DNA of 49,233 bases from Clostridia bacterium (lineage in GTDB: Bacteria; Bacillota; Clostridia; TANB77; CAG-508). Made by a program: the position numbers and the translations under genes. The notes beneath the pieces are model-generated. The model was not told the DNA's origin. It did no database searches and worked only from the letters and a program-made list of their open reading frames with translations. Shown in pieces: positions 25,822 through 35,075 of this stretch (position 1 is the stretch's first letter; each line of letters begins with the position of its first letter). The DNA lies in the NCBI GenBank assembly GCA_017934475.1, contig JAGBJN010000009.1:1-49233 (forward strand), written 5' to 3'.

Positions 25822-27843
25822 ATGAATAAAAAAGCAATAATAGGTTTGATTGTTGGAATTATTGTAATAGGAATAATTGCAATGGTTGCAGTTATGATTG
25901 TATTAAGTCAAGATAAAGTTTCACCAGAAGAAACGATACAAAACTTTATGGCATGTATTGAAACTAAAGACTATGATAAAATGTATGATTTAACAGATAA
26001 AACTTTTGATAAAGATACATTTATATCAAGAAATAAAAACATATATGAAGGTATAGAAGCTAAAGATATAAATATAGCTGTTGCTAAAGTTTCAAATAAT
26101 AATGGATTAACAGAAGTTGTATATACACAAAATATGGATACTGTTGCTGGAAATGTAAATTTTGTTAATACTGTTAATATGATTAGAGAAGATGGATATT
26201 ACAAAATAAAATGGAACTCTAATATAATATATCCTGGATTAAATGAAACATATAAGATAAGAGTTTCAAATCAAAGAGCTAAAAGAGGTTCAATATTAGA
26301 TAGAAATAATAATATTTTAGCACAAGATGGAATTGCATCACAAATAGGATTAGTACCTGGAAAAATTGTAGCTGAAACAAAAAATGAAGATATAAAGAAA
26401 ATTGCGGAATTATTAGGATTATCCACAGAATATATTAATAATTCTTTATCTGCTTCTTATGTTAGAGATGATACATTTGTACCAATAAAAACAGTTACAA
26501 TGGAAGAAAAAGAATTAAAACAAAAATTACTAGAAATTAAAGGAATAAAAATAATAGATTCTGATGAAAGAATATATCCATATGGTGAAGTTACATCACA
26601 TCTTTTAGGATATATACAAGGAATAAATGAGGAAGAATTAGAAAATTTAAAATTAGATCAATATGATGAAGATAGTAAAATAGGAAAAGCAGGAATAGAA
26701 AAAACTTTTGAGGATAAATTAAGAGGTATTGATGGTAAAGAGATTTATATAGTTGATGAGAATGATTCTAAAAAAAAGGTTATAGCAACTAAAGAAAAGA
26801 ATGATGGAGAAGATGTCAAATTAACAATTGATGTAAATTTACAAAAAAACATATATGATAAATTTTATAAAGATGAAAGTGCAACTGTTATAATAAATCC
26901 TAAAACAGGAGAGATTTTGGCAGAAGTAAGTACACCAACATATAATTCAAATGATTTTACTTTAGGAATGACAGGAGACAAGTGGAATAGTTTATCACAG
27001 GATGAAAATAGACCACTATATAATAGAGTTCTTACTGATTATGCTCCAGGTTCTTCATTTAAACCAATTACAGGTGCTATTGGTTTAACTACAAATTCGT
27101 TTACAAAAGATGAAGATTTTGATAAAAGTGGATTAAAATGGCAACTAGATTCTAGTTGGGGGGATTTTTACATAAGTACATTATCTACATATAATGGTAT
27201 AGCAAATTTAAGAAATGCATTAATATATTCAGATAATATATATTTTGCAAAAGCTGCATTGAAAGTTGGAAGAGAAAAGTTTGTAGATAATTTGGATAAT
27301 TTAGGATTTAATAAAGAAATTGAAACAGATATTGGAACTGTAAAGTCAACATATTCAAATACAGGAGAAATTGCTTCTGAAATAGAACTTGCAAATACAG
27401 GTTATGGACAAGCTGAGTTACTTGTAAATCCATTACATATGGCAATGATTTATTCTGCATTTACCAATAATGGTAATATGTTAAATACATATATAGAATA
27501 TGATGAAAATAAGGAAGTAACTTACTATAAAAAAGATGCAATATCTCAAGAAGCGGCAAATGCGATAGAAGATGGTTTAGTTCAAGTTATAGAAAATCCT
27601 AATGGTACAGGTTATTCAGCTAAAACAGATGGATTAACACTTGCTGGAAAAACAGGAACTGCAGAAGTAAAATCATCAAAAGACGATAAAAGTGGAACAG
27701 AGATAGGTTGGTTCAATTGCTTTACAGCAGATAGAAATAGTAATAAACAATTTTTAATAGTAAGTGTTGTTGAAAATGTACAAAATAAGGGTGGCAGCCA
27801 TTATGTTGTTAGTAAAGTAAAAAAAATAATAGATGAGATGTAA
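25822..27843 (+). CDS. Class B penicillin-binding protein with MecA-like N-terminal domain
   Basis: This is a D,D-transpeptidase of peptidoglycan synthesis, 673 residues and membrane-anchored by a segment at about residues 5-28. An NTF2-like MecA_N domain follows (about 35-145, PEETIQNFMACIETKDYDKMYDL), then the PBP dimerisation region (RGSILDRNNNILA), then the transpeptidase domain. The active site is complete: S411 in SSFK, SDN at 470-472 and KTGT at 610-613. The start ATG at 25822 has AAAGGA eight bases upstream; an earlier ATG at 25792 lacks one. Domain order matches PBP3/PBP2a-type proteins, some of which have low beta-lactam affinity, but that cannot be read here. Confidence 0.9.
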   Translation: MNKKAIIGLIVGIIVIGIIAMVAVMIVLSQDKVSPEETIQNFMACIETKDYDKMYDLTDKTFDKDTFISRNKNIYEGIEAKDINIAVAKVSNNNGLTEVVYTQNMDTVAGNVNFVNTVNMIREDGYYKIKWNSNIIYPGLNETYKIRVSNQRAKRGSILDRNNNILAQDGIASQIGLVPGKIVAETKNEDIKKIAELLGLSTEYINNSLSASYVRDDTFVPIKTVTMEEKELKQKLLEIKGIKIIDSDERIYPYGEVTSHLLGYIQGINEEELENLKLDQYDEDSKIGKAGIEKTFEDKLRGIDGKEIYIVDENDSKKKVIATKEKNDGEDVKLTIDVNLQKNIYDKFYKDESATVIINPKTGEILAEVSTPTYNSNDFTLGMTGDKWNSLSQDENRPLYNRVLTDYAPGSSFKPITGAIGLTTNSFTKDEDFDKSGLKWQLDSSWGDFYISTLSTYNGIANLRNALIYSDNIYFAKAALKVGREKFVDNLDNLGFNKEIETDIGTVKSTYSNTGEIASEIELANTGYGQAELLVNPLHMAMIYSAFTNNGNMLNTYIEYDENKEVTYYKKDAISQEAANAIEDGLVQVIENPNGTGYSAKTDGLTLAGKTGTAEVKSSKDDKSGTEIGWFNCFTADRNSNKQFLIVSVVENVQNKGGSHYVVSKVKKIIDEM

Positions 27844-27844
27844 A

Positions 27845-27876
27845 AATAAAGCAATTGTGAAAACAATTGCTTTATT
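27845..27876. terminator. Bidirectional terminator between the PBP and DUF1064 genes
   Basis: A perfect 14-bp stem AATAAAGCAATTGT with its inverse closes over a GAAA tetraloop. It lies between two convergent genes and overlaps the last bases of the minus-strand one. Confidence 0.85.
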
Positions 27877-28225
27877 ATATTTCCGTAATTTTTAAATTAA
27901 ATTTATCTTCAAAAACTTTTTTCTTTGCTATATATTCCTTAGTTTTATATCCTTTTACATCAATAACTTCTGTAGAATTATCTAAATGAAATACTATGAA
28001 ATCAGCTTTGTATTTTAAACCTGGTGCTAAAATAAAAGTTGGTTGTAGACAAAAACCATTAATTTCTTTGGCTTGTAATTTTAGTTTAAGCTCACCATAA
28101 TAATCTGCTTCTTTTTGACTGTCAAAAGTATGTCCATCAACAGAAACTTTATTGGCTCTATATTTACTTTTTCTGTTAGAATTATTTGTGAAATTTTTAT
28201 AATCATCAACACTCCAATGTTCCAT
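27875..28225 (-). CDS. DUF1064 family predicted nuclease (phage type)
   Basis: This 116-residue protein matches the DUF1064 pattern known mainly from phages and prophages. It has VDGHTFDSQKEADYYGELKL, a central LQPTFILAPGLKYKADF and then STEVIDVKGYKT. The KADFIVF...EVIDVK arrangement is a PD-(D/E)xK nuclease signature (Asp in ADF, Asp and Lys in IDVK). The ATG at 28225 has AAGGAG seven bases upstream; an earlier TTG at 28243 is rejected. No other phage gene is nearby. It has its own promoter (28255-28283), so it seems to be a domesticated or stranded single gene. Confidence 0.8.
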   Translation of the reverse strand: MEHWSVDDYKNFTNNSNRKSKYRANKVSVDGHTFDSQKEADYYGELKLKLQAKEINGFCLQPTFILAPGLKYKADFIVFHLDNSTEVIDVKGYKTKEYIAKKKVFEDKFNLKITEI

Positions 28226-28254
28226 AAAAATGCTCCTTATCAATATTTAAGCTT

Positions 28255-28283
28255 ATTATAATAATAAAATAAAAAAAGTGCAA
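28255..28283 (-). promoter_or_regulatory. Promoter of the DUF1064 gene
   Basis: On the minus strand, TTGCAC (28278-28283) and perfect TATAAT (28255-28260) are 17 bp apart, about 30 bp before the start codon. Confidence 0.75.
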
Positions 28284-28306
28284 GTATAAAAACATAATTT
28301 TGGGGC

Positions 28307-28335
28307 TTACATAATTTTAAATTTTATGTTATAAT
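28307..28335 (+). promoter_or_regulatory. Promoter of the alpha-CTD-like gene
   Basis: TTACAT (28307-28312) and perfect TATAAT (28330-28335) are 17 bp apart, 28 bp before the start codon. It is back to back with the DUF1064 promoter. Confidence 0.65.
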
Positions 28336-28363
28336 AATTTTCAAATCAAGAGGAGGTAGCCTT

Positions 28364-28615
28364 ATGAAGGAAATATTAGAAAAAAATGTAGAAGAATTAT
28401 CAATTAATCAAAATGCAATTAATACATTGGAGGAAAACAATATCAATACTGTTTGTGACATTTGTAAAAATTCAAGAATTGAGCTTACAGGAATGGGACT
28501 AAGTAATAGTCAAATTAATGAGATAACTGTATTTTTACAACTTCAAGGGTTAGATTTAAAACCAAATCATGCACAAAAAAATATTATATTAGATAAATGT
28601 TTAGCTAGAAGATAA
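28364..28615 (+). CDS. Free-standing RNA polymerase alpha C-terminal-domain-like protein
   Basis: This 83-residue protein can be laid over the C-terminal domain of RpoA in this window. The correspondences are VEELSINQNAINTLEENNI with [33 protein letters not shown] with [14 protein letters not shown], and MGLSNSQINEITVFLQLQGLDL with [20 protein letters not shown]. Conserved hydrophobics and the Asn of the DNA face remain, but the key Arg (position 265 in E. coli) is Asn and GKKS is not kept, so canonical UP-element binding is doubtful. GAGGAGG lies upstream. It is a single-gene unit with promoter and terminator. A transcription-regulatory role is inference. Confidence 0.7.
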   Translation: MKEILEKNVEELSINQNAINTLEENNINTVCDICKNSRIELTGMGLSNSQINEITVFLQLQGLDLKPNHAQKNIILDKCLARR

Positions 28616-28624
28616 TATATATAT

Positions 28625-28658
28625 AAAGAGCAACAAAAAAGTTGCTCTTTTTTTTTTT
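28625..28658 (+). terminator. Intrinsic terminator after the alpha-CTD-like gene
   Basis: A 10-bp stem AAAGAGCAAC/GTTGCTCTTT with a six-A loop (28625-28650) is followed by a long T tract. Confidence 0.9.
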
Positions 28659-28691
28659 GAAAAAAATTTTAAAAAGTAATAAAAAAAATAA

Positions 28692-28720
28692 TTCATATAA
28701 ATACAAATCCAAAATATAAT
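28692..28720 (+). promoter_or_regulatory. Possible promoter of the CAP-domain gene
   Basis: TTCATA (28692-28697) and TATAAT (28715-28720) have 17-bp spacing, 31 bp before the ATG. The -35 is weak. Confidence 0.5.
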
Positions 28721-28751
28721 TAAATATCAATTAAGTTTTTGGAGGAAGGTA

Positions 28752-29514
28752 ATGCATATTTTAAAAATAAAAAAGAGTATTATTTTAAAGATTATATTGA
28801 TATTAGTATTTATAATAATAGTAACAAAAGTGACAGTTTCATTTGGGATGCAAAATTATTATAATTTAGATTTCTCAACAGGACTTGTAACTGCAAGTTC
28901 ATTAAATGTAAGATGTGGTCCTCGGAACGAATTTTCCTGTAATAGCAAAAACATATAAAAATCAGTACATACATGTTTTTGCAGGAATAGGAAACTGGTA
29001 TATAGTACAAGTGGATGGTGATTATATAGGAGCAGTAAGTAAAGATTATATAAAGCCAATATATCCAAGTACAGGAGGAAGTAGTGGAGGAAGTGGAACA
29101 TCTACTGGAACAAATACAAATACATCTGGACTAACTACAGATGAATTAGAAGTATTTAATTTAATAAATCAGCAAAGAACTAAAAATGGATTATCTGCTT
29201 TAAAAATTGATGCAGAACTTCAAAGAGTTGCAAGAATAAAGGCACAAGATATGGTAGATAATAATTATTTTTCTCACACATCACCAACATATGGATCACC
29301 ATTTAATATGATGAAAAACTTTGGTATATCATATAAAACTGCAGGTGAAAACCTTGCAGGAAACTCAAGTAATTCAGCTGCAGTAACTGCTTGGATGAAC
29401 TCAGAAGGACATAGAGCAAATATCTTAAATGGTAGCTTTAATTATACAGGAATAGGTGTAATTAGTAGCTCAAAATATGGAAAGATATATGTACAAATGT
29501 TTATTGGAAAATAG
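28752..29514 (+). pseudogene. Secreted SH3-CAP domain protein interrupted by a frameshift
   Basis: The first frame (28752-28958) gives a signal peptide and the start of a bacterial SH3 domain (TASSLNVRCGP). The second (from about 28924) continues it (GTNFPVIAKTYKNQ, NWYIVQVDG), then a Ser/Gly/Thr linker and a complete CAP/SCP domain to 29514 (ELEVFNLINQQR, YFSHTSPTYGSPF, AGENLAG, HRANILNGSF). Removing one C near 28923 restores CCT-GGA-ACG and a single protein of about 253 residues. Such proteins are exported and often wall-associated. The rest of both frames is intact, so the shift is either recent, a sequencing error, or programmed; no classic slippery heptamer is seen. GGAGG precedes the ATG. 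Confidence 0.8.
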
Positions 29515-29559
29515 GTTAAGGATGATGAATTAAAAAATATAAAATAATATTTATATTAC

Positions 29560-29588
29560 TTGTTAAATTTGAAAAATACTGATATAAT
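29560..29588 (+). promoter_or_regulatory. Promoter of the queuosine-precursor transporter transcript
   Basis: TTGTTA (29560-29565) and TATAAT (29583-29588) have 17-bp spacing. The leader of about 105 nt contains a CTTAGAATT/AATTCTAAG inverted pair and then the preQ1-like aptamer. Confidence 0.7.
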
Positions 29589-29649
29589 ATCAAATATTCT
29601 TAGAATTGATAATGAAATGTTCTAAGAGATAATTCTAAGTAAAAAATAA

Positions 29650-29691
29650 TATACTAGTTATTCTACGCCGCCTAGTATAAAAAAGGAAAGA
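29650..29691 (+). promoter_or_regulatory. Likely preQ1 class I riboswitch
   Basis: A stem TATACTAG/CTAGTATA (29650-29657 with 29672-29679) encloses a 14-nt loop ending TACGCCGC. It runs directly into the A-rich tail AAAAAAGG of preQ1-I aptamers. The loop CC can pair with the GG in the ribosome-binding region to form the H-type pseudoknot. The position right before the start codon of a queuosine-precursor transporter fits translational control by preQ1. The loop does not match the consensus perfectly. Confidence 0.65.
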
Positions 29692-29701
29692 GGTAATTTA
29701 A

Positions 29702-30403
29702 ATGAATTTATTTTTAGGAATAGTAAGTTTAGTACTTACTTTTAGTTTAGTTGTAATAGTTGAAAAGATTTTCAAAAAAGAAGGGTTGTATGTTTGGATT
29801 GCAATTTCGACAATAACTGCTAATATACTTGTTTGTAAAAGTATAGAAATTATTGGAATAACAACTAATTTAGGTATTGTAATGTTTGCATCCACTTTTT
29901 TGGCAACAGATATTATGAGCGAAAAATATGGTTCAAAAGAAAGTAGAAAAGCAATTATTTTAGGTGTAGTATCAGAAGTAATATTTATTACTATGACAAT
30001 GCTTGCATTAAAATATGAGCCAAGTAGTATTGATATGAGTAGTGAAAGTATGAAAAATTTATTTTCTATAAACTTTAGAGTAAGTATTTCAAGTATTGCA
30101 ATGTTTTTAATAAGCAGTTTATTAGATATTTATTTATTTGAAAAGATTAAGAAAAAATATCCAAATAAATTATGGCTTAGAAACAATGTTGCTACAATGA
30201 TCTCAAATAGTGTAGAAAATTATTTCTTTATATTTTTTGCATTTGTAGGTTTATATGATATTGGATCAATGCTTACAATGGCAACATTTGCATCACTAAT
30301 TGAAATAATTATTGCAGCATTAGATACACCGTTTTTATATTTAGCCAAACTAGATATAAAGAATGTATTCAAATTTGATAATGCAACAAATTATAGTAAC
30401 TAA
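29702..30403 (+). CDS. yhhQ: Queuosine precursor transporter, YhhQ/VUT family
   Basis: This is a predicted membrane importer of queuine or preQ1/preQ0, 233 residues with about six membrane helices. The family pattern is present: ANILVCKSIEI early, the FLATDIMSEKYGSKESRKAI block after helix 3, and NSVENYFFIFFAF near the end. The start follows AAAGAGGT. A preQ1-like riboswitch overlaps the ribosome-binding site, and queA for the final tRNA steps lies 9 kb away. Together they suggest that the organism salvages a precursor and finishes queuosine itself. Exact substrate is inferred. Confidence 0.85.
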   Translation: MNLFLGIVSLVLTFSLVVIVEKIFKKEGLYVWIAISTITANILVCKSIEIIGITTNLGIVMFASTFLATDIMSEKYGSKESRKAIILGVVSEVIFITMTMLALKYEPSSIDMSSESMKNLFSINFRVSISSIAMFLISSLLDIYLFEKIKKKYPNKLWLRNNVATMISNSVENYFFIFFAFVGLYDIGSMLTMATFASLIEIIIAALDTPFLYLAKLDIKNVFKFDNATNYSN

Positions 30404-30411
30404 TTTGTTGC
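30383..30411 (+). terminator. Hairpin at the end of the queuosine transporter gene
   Basis: An 11-bp stem GCAACAAATTA/TAATTTGTTGC (30383-30393 with 30401-30411) overlaps the stop codon. A T run follows only after about 12 bases, so termination may be weak. Confidence 0.5.
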
Positions 30412-30418
30412 ATAACTA

Positions 30419-30447
30419 TTGATTTTTTTTATAAAAAGTAGTATTAT
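30419..30447 (+). promoter_or_regulatory. Promoter of the T-box-ileS transcript
   Basis: TTGATT (30419-30424) and TATTAT (30442-30447) have 17-bp spacing, just upstream of the T-box leader. Confidence 0.6.
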
Positions 30448-30482
30448 ATTTGTTAAGATAAAATTAAATAAAAACAAAAACA

Positions 30483-30717
30483 AGGACAACACAAATAGAA
30501 GAAGCCTTTAAGAGAGCTAGAGGTTGGTGAAATTCTAGCAAGAAACTAATCTATTTGTTATCACCTATGTTGTTGTTAAACTGAAATAATAGTAAGTTTA
30601 ACCGTAATTTTCTGCGTTAAAGATGTTAAGTGGAAAATGAATTATCATTTTCAATTTAGGTGGTACCACGGAATTTTACTCTATTTCGTCCTATTTAGGA
30701 TGAAATAGATTTTTTTG
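30483..30717 (+). promoter_or_regulatory. T-box leader, isoleucine specifier
   Basis: This fills the 335-bp gene-free stretch 30404-30738. Stem I is formed by ACAACACAAATAG with CTATTTGT...TGTTGT. The upper part has the AGAGAG and GGTTGGTGAAATTC elements. The specifier loop carries ATC at 30560-30562, an isoleucine codon. The T-box sequence AGGTGGTACCACGG lies at 30658-30671 and is followed by a terminator (CTATTTC 30681-30687 with GAAATAG 30702-30708, then seven Ts). Uncharged tRNA-Ile would favour read-through into DUF1653-ileS. Confidence 0.93.
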
Positions 30718-30738
30718 TTTTAGTTAGGAGGTTTTTAC

Positions 30739-31008
30739 ATGGAAGAAGTCGAAAAATGGAAAGTATATCGTCATTTTAAAGGAAATTACTATTTTGTAGA
30801 AGGAATTGCATATGATTCAGAAACTAAAGAAAGAATGGTAATTTATAAACCTTTATATAAAAGAGAAGATGATAGAAGAGTATGGGTAAGACCTGAAAAA
30901 ATGTTTTTAGAAGAAATACCAGAAAGACCTGATAATATTACAGGACAAAAACATAGATTTGAAAGGGCAGAAGAATTAGAAAAGAATTTTATGAAAGGGG
31001 AGAAATAA
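30739..31008 (+). CDS. DUF1653 family protein
   Basis: A small 89-residue protein matching DUF1653: [21 protein letters not shown], then MVIYKPLY and [13 protein letters not shown]. The function of the family is not established. TTAGGAGG lies upstream. It lies between the isoleucine T-box terminator and ileS, ending only 2 bp before the ileS start, so it must be transcribed under tRNA-Ile control together with ileS. Confidence 0.85.
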   Translation: MEEVEKWKVYRHFKGNYYFVEGIAYDSETKERMVIYKPLYKREDDRRVWVRPEKMFLEEIPERPDNITGQKHRFERAEELEKNFMKGEK

Positions 31009-31010
31009 AA

Positions 31011-34000
31011 GTGTACAAGAAGGTAGAACTTAAAGAAGATGGATTTGTTGGAATGGAAAGAGAAGTTCAAAATTTATGGAAGGAAAAAGATATAATCCAT
31101 AAAAATTTTGATATGAACAAAGGTAAAAGATATTTTACTTTTTATGATGGACCACCAACAGCAAATGGAAAGCCACATGTTGGTCATATTTTAACAAGGG
31201 TTATGAAAGATATAATTCCAAGGTATAAAGTAATGAAAGGTTATGATGTAATTCGTAAAGCAGGATGGGATACTCATGGTCTTCCTGTTGAACTTGAAGT
31301 TGAGAAAAAACTTGGAATATCAGGAAAACAACAAATTGAAGATTATGGTGTTGAAAAATTCATAGGTGAATGTAAAGATAGTGTATTCAAATATGTTCAT
31401 ATGTGGGAAGATATGACAAATAAAATTGGATATTGGGTAGACATGGAAAATCCATATGTTACATATCATGATGATTACATTGAATCTGAATGGTGGGCAT
31501 TAAAACAAATGTGGGATAAAGGTTTATTATACCAAGGACATAAAGTTATGCCATATTGTCCAAGATGTGGAACTGCTTTATCTTCACATGAAGTTGCACA
31601 AGGATACAAAGATGTACAAGATTTATCAGCTACATGTAAATTTAAAGTAGAAGGCGAAGAAAATGTATATTTCTTAGCATGGACAACAACACCATGGACA
31701 TTACCATCAAACTTAGCACTTTGCGTTAACAAAGCTTATGATTATGCTTATGTTAAAGTTGAAAGACCAGTTATAGATGGAAAAATGCAAGAAGAAGGAA
31801 ATGAAGAAATATATATTTTAGCAGATGCTTTATTAGATGTAGTATTAAAAGATATACCTTATGAAAAAATAAAAGTAGTTAAAGGTTCAGAATTATTAGG
31901 AATGAAATATGAACAATTATTACCATTTGCAAAAGTAGATGGAAAAGCATTTGTAGTAATTCATGGGGACTATGTTACACTTACAGATGGTACAGGTATA
32001 GTACATATTGCACCAGCATATGGTGAAGATGATAGCTTTGTATCAAAACAAAATGGAATAGCATTTGTAAACTTAGTAGATAAAGAAGGTAAATTTGTTG
32101 ATGAAGTAGAACCATGGGCTGGAAGAAATGTTAAAACATGTGATAAAGATGTATGCATTTGGCTTGCACATGAAAATAAATTATTCTCATCAGCTAGATT
32201 TACACACAGTTATCCTCATTGTTGGAGATGTGATACACCACTTCTATATTATCCAAAAGAGAGTTGGTTTGTAAAAATGACAGCAGTTAGAGAAAAACTA
32301 TTAGAAAATAATAGTAAGATTAACTGGATGCCAGAAACAATTGGAACAGGTCGTTTTGGAAAATTCCTTGAAGGAGTTATAGATTGGGGAATTTCAAGAG
32401 ATAGATATTGGGGAACTCCACTTCCAGTATGGAGATGTGAATGTGGACATATGGAATGTATAGGTTCGCGTGCAGAACTTAAAGAAAAAGGTATAAATGT
32501 ACCAGAAAATGTTGAATTACATAAACCATACTTAGATCCAATCCACTTAAAGTGTCCAGAATGTGGAAAAGAAATGATAAGAGAAAAAGAAGTTATAGAT
32601 TGTTGGTTTGATTCTGGTTCAATGCCATTTGCTCAATTACATTATCCATTTGAGAACAAAGAATTATTTGAACAAAACTTCCCAGCGCAATTTATATCTG
32701 AAGCAGTTGATCAAACAAGAGGATGGTTCTATACATTACTTGCAATTTCAACATGTATATTTGATACAAATCCATTTGAAAATTGTATAGTATTAGGACA
32801 TGTTCTTGATAATAAAGGACTAAAAATGTCTAAACATTTAGGAAATATTGTTGAACCATCAGAAGTTTTAGATTCAGTTGGTGCAGATGCTACAAGATGG
32901 CATTTCTACACATCATCTGCTCCATGGCTTCCAACAAGATTTTCAAGTAAAGATGTTGAAGAAACACAAAGAAAATTCTTATCTACATTATGGAATGTAT
33001 ATTCATTCTATGTATTATATGCTGAAATAGATAATTTCAATCCATTTGAATATCAAAATCATAAATCTGAAAATGTAATGGATAAATGGATTATCTCAAA
33101 ACTAAATACATTAATAAAAGATATAGATGAAAAATTAGATAAATATGAAATAACATCTGCAGCACAAGAAATTGAAGAATTTACAGATGAACTTTCAAAT
33201 TGGTATGTAAGAAGAAACAGAGAAAGATATTGGGGAACAGAACTTACAGAAGATAAGATAAATGCTTATGTAACACTTCACACAGTTTTAGTTAATTTAG
33301 CAAAAGTTGCTGCTCCATTTGTACCATTTATGACAGAAGAAATTTATCAAAACTTAGTTGCAAACTTAGATAAAAATGCACCTGAAAGTATTCATTTATG
33401 CAGTTGGCCAGAAGTTGATGAAAGTGCAATTGATAAAGAATTAGAAAAAGAAATGGGCTTAGCATATTCAATAGTACAACTTGGAAGAAGTGCAAGAAAT
33501 GCAGTAAATATCAAAAATAGACAACCATTATCAAAGATGTTAATTTCTGCAAAAGAATTACCTGAATACTATGGAGATATAGTAAAAGATGAACTTAATA
33601 TAAAAGAAGTTACTCTTGGAGCAGAGATGGCAGAATACGTTAATTTCGAAATAAAACCAAATCTACCAGTACTTGGAAAAACTTATGGAAAATTAATTCC
33701 ACAAATAAGAGAAGCACTTGGTAAATGTAACCAAATGGAACTTGCAACAAAAGTTCAAAATGGTGAAGCATATAGCTTAGAAGTTGCAGGAGAAACTATA
33801 GAATTTAATAGTGAAAACTTACTTGTAACAATGCAAGGAAAAGATGGATATGCATTTGCAGGAGAAGGAGAACTTGGAGTTGTTCTTGATACAACAATAA
33901 CAGAAGAACTTAAAGAAGAAGGATATTTAAGAGAAATTTTATCTAAAGTTCAAAATATGAGAAAAGAAAGTGGATTTGAAGTGTTAGATAGAATAAATCT

Positions 34001-34169
34001 ATATGTTGCAAATAATGAAATGTTAGAAGCGGTTATCAAAAAATTTGAAGAACAAATTAAACATGATACTCTTGCAGAAAATGTATTCTATAATGAAACA
34101 AGAACAAATTACACAGAAACATCAATAAATGGAGAAAAGCTAAATATAGATGTTGAGGTAGTAAAATAA
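31011..34169 (+). CDS. ileS: Isoleucine-tRNA ligase, probably type 2
   Basis: IleRS charges tRNA-Ile and edits valine. It has 1052 residues: class I signatures HVGH (in NGKPHVGHI) and KMSKH, an inserted CP1 editing domain ([24 protein letters not shown]), and a C-terminal anticodon-binding region. [30 protein letters not shown] and the long C-terminal extension resemble the eukaryote-like IleRS2 group, which is typically less sensitive to mupirocin. The start is GTG at 31011 with GGGGAG upstream. Terminator at 34175. Confidence 0.95.
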   Translation: MYKKVELKEDGFVGMEREVQNLWKEKDIIHKNFDMNKGKRYFTFYDGPPTANGKPHVGHILTRVMKDIIPRYKVMKGYDVIRKAGWDTHGLPVELEVEKKLGISGKQQIEDYGVEKFIGECKDSVFKYVHMWEDMTNKIGYWVDMENPYVTYHDDYIESEWWALKQMWDKGLLYQGHKVMPYCPRCGTALSSHEVAQGYKDVQDLSATCKFKVEGEENVYFLAWTTTPWTLPSNLALCVNKAYDYAYVKVERPVIDGKMQEEGNEEIYILADALLDVVLKDIPYEKIKVVKGSELLGMKYEQLLPFAKVDGKAFVVIHGDYVTLTDGTGIVHIAPAYGEDDSFVSKQNGIAFVNLVDKEGKFVDEVEPWAGRNVKTCDKDVCIWLAHENKLFSSARFTHSYPHCWRCDTPLLYYPKESWFVKMTAVREKLLENNSKINWMPETIGTGRFGKFLEGVIDWGISRDRYWGTPLPVWRCECGHMECIGSRAELKEKGINVPENVELHKPYLDPIHLKCPECGKEMIREKEVIDCWFDSGSMPFAQLHYPFENKELFEQNFPAQFISEAVDQTRGWFYTLLAISTCIFDTNPFENCIVLGHVLDNKGLKMSKHLGNIVEPSEVLDSVGADATRWHFYTSSAPWLPTRFSSKDVEETQRKFLSTLWNVYSFYVLYAEIDNFNPFEYQNHKSENVMDKWIISKLNTLIKDIDEKLDKYEITSAAQEIEEFTDELSNWYVRRNRERYWGTELTEDKINAYVTLHTVLVNLAKVAAPFVPFMTEEIYQNLVANLDKNAPESIHLCSWPEVDESAIDKELEKEMGLAYSIVQLGRSARNAVNIKNRQPLSKMLISAKELPEYYGDIVKDELNIKEVTLGAEMAEYVNFEIKPNLPVLGKTYGKLIPQIREALGKCNQMELATKVQNGEAYSLEVAGETIEFNSENLLVTMQGKDGYAFAGEGELGVVLDTTITEELKEEGYLREILSKVQNMRKESGFEVLDRINLYVANNEMLEAVIKKFEEQIKHDTLAENVFYNETRTNYTETSINGEKLNIDVEVVK

Positions 34170-34174
34170 TAAAA

Positions 34175-34202
34175 AATGCACAATTTTATTTGTGCATTTT
34201 TT
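34175..34202 (+). terminator. Intrinsic terminator after ileS
   Basis: A stem AATGCACAA/TTGTGCATT (34175-34183 with 34190-34198) has flanking A and T runs that extend it. Confidence 0.9.
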
Positions 34203-34261
34203 ATTGCAAAATTTAAAATATTAATATATACTTTTGATAATTATATAAAAGGAGATTACTA

Positions 34262-35059
34262 ATGAAAAAAATAATCAAAGATAATATAAAAATTATATTA
34301 GCAGTTGTTATTGCAGTAATAATAACAAGCGGAATAAGTGTATATGCAACATACCAATATTTTGCAAAGGATATTGGATATACAAAGAAAGATGGAAGCC
34401 AAGTAAGTGTAGAAGCAGCATTAAATGAATTATATGTAAAGAGTAAAAATATAAGTAGTGAGGTTGTTGCATCACAACAATATACTCAAAGTACAAATAA
34501 TCCAACAGTAAATATAGAATATACTTTTGAAAAAAAAGGTTATGTAATTGTTAATTTTGGAACAAGGTCAGCAGGTGGTTCAACAGGAACGACAACACAT
34601 TCAATAAAGATAAATGATGTAGAAAAATCTTCAAATAATGAAAATCTTTGGGGATATCTAAACACTTGGACTGGAAATGTTGAAGCAGGAGATACAATTA
34701 AAGTATATGTTAATGATACTGCAGGTAATGCGGCAGCATTTGCATTTATAAATTTTGTTGAAAATATGAATAATAAAAATGATTTAAAAGTAATTTCTGG
34801 TACAAATAGTAGAGAAAACGGAATAGAACAATTCACAATTGATAGAGATTGTGATAATGCATTTATTGTATCTGGACAAATTTCTTTAGAATATGCAATA
34901 AATCAAACAGATAATTTTAGTGGAATTACTACAGAACTAGGAAGAAATGTGGATTCTATAGGTCTATATTATTCAGAAAATATTTCACTAAAAAAAGGAG
35001 ATATATTATATCTTAGAAGAGATACAAGTTCAAGTTATGGTTATACAATATTTTATTAA
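34262..35059 (+). CDS. Exported protein with shared N-terminal YTKKDG module, variable C-terminus
   Basis: This 265-residue protein is of unknown function. An N-terminal membrane or signal segment (about residues 8-30) is followed by a short conserved module (KDIGYTKKDGSQVSVEAALNELY). The same module recurs in the gene at 36658-37185 (KDVSYTKKDGTEINVKTALDELY). The rest is Ser/Thr/Asn-rich and beta-strand-like (VNIEYTFEKKGYVIVNFGT), resembling a surface or fibre-type beta domain. AAAGGAGA lies eight bases upstream. It is the first of a three-gene surface cassette, 16 bp from the next gene. Confidence 0.7.
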   Translation: MKKIIKDNIKIILAVVIAVIITSGISVYATYQYFAKDIGYTKKDGSQVSVEAALNELYVKSKNISSEVVASQQYTQSTNNPTVNIEYTFEKKGYVIVNFGTRSAGGSTGTTTHSIKINDVEKSSNNENLWGYLNTWTGNVEAGDTIKVYVNDTAGNAAAFAFINFVENMNNKNDLKVISGTNSRENGIEQFTIDRDCDNAFIVSGQISLEYAINQTDNFSGITTELGRNVDSIGLYYSENISLKKGDILYLRRDTSSSYGYTIFY

Positions 35060-35075
35060 AAAAAGGAGATAACTA

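Noticed and set aside
28915-29514. Separate gene starting at the internal GTG before the CAP domain
   Set aside because: No ribosome-binding site precedes this GTG, and the frame completes an SH3 domain begun in the upstream frame, so a frameshift explains it better.
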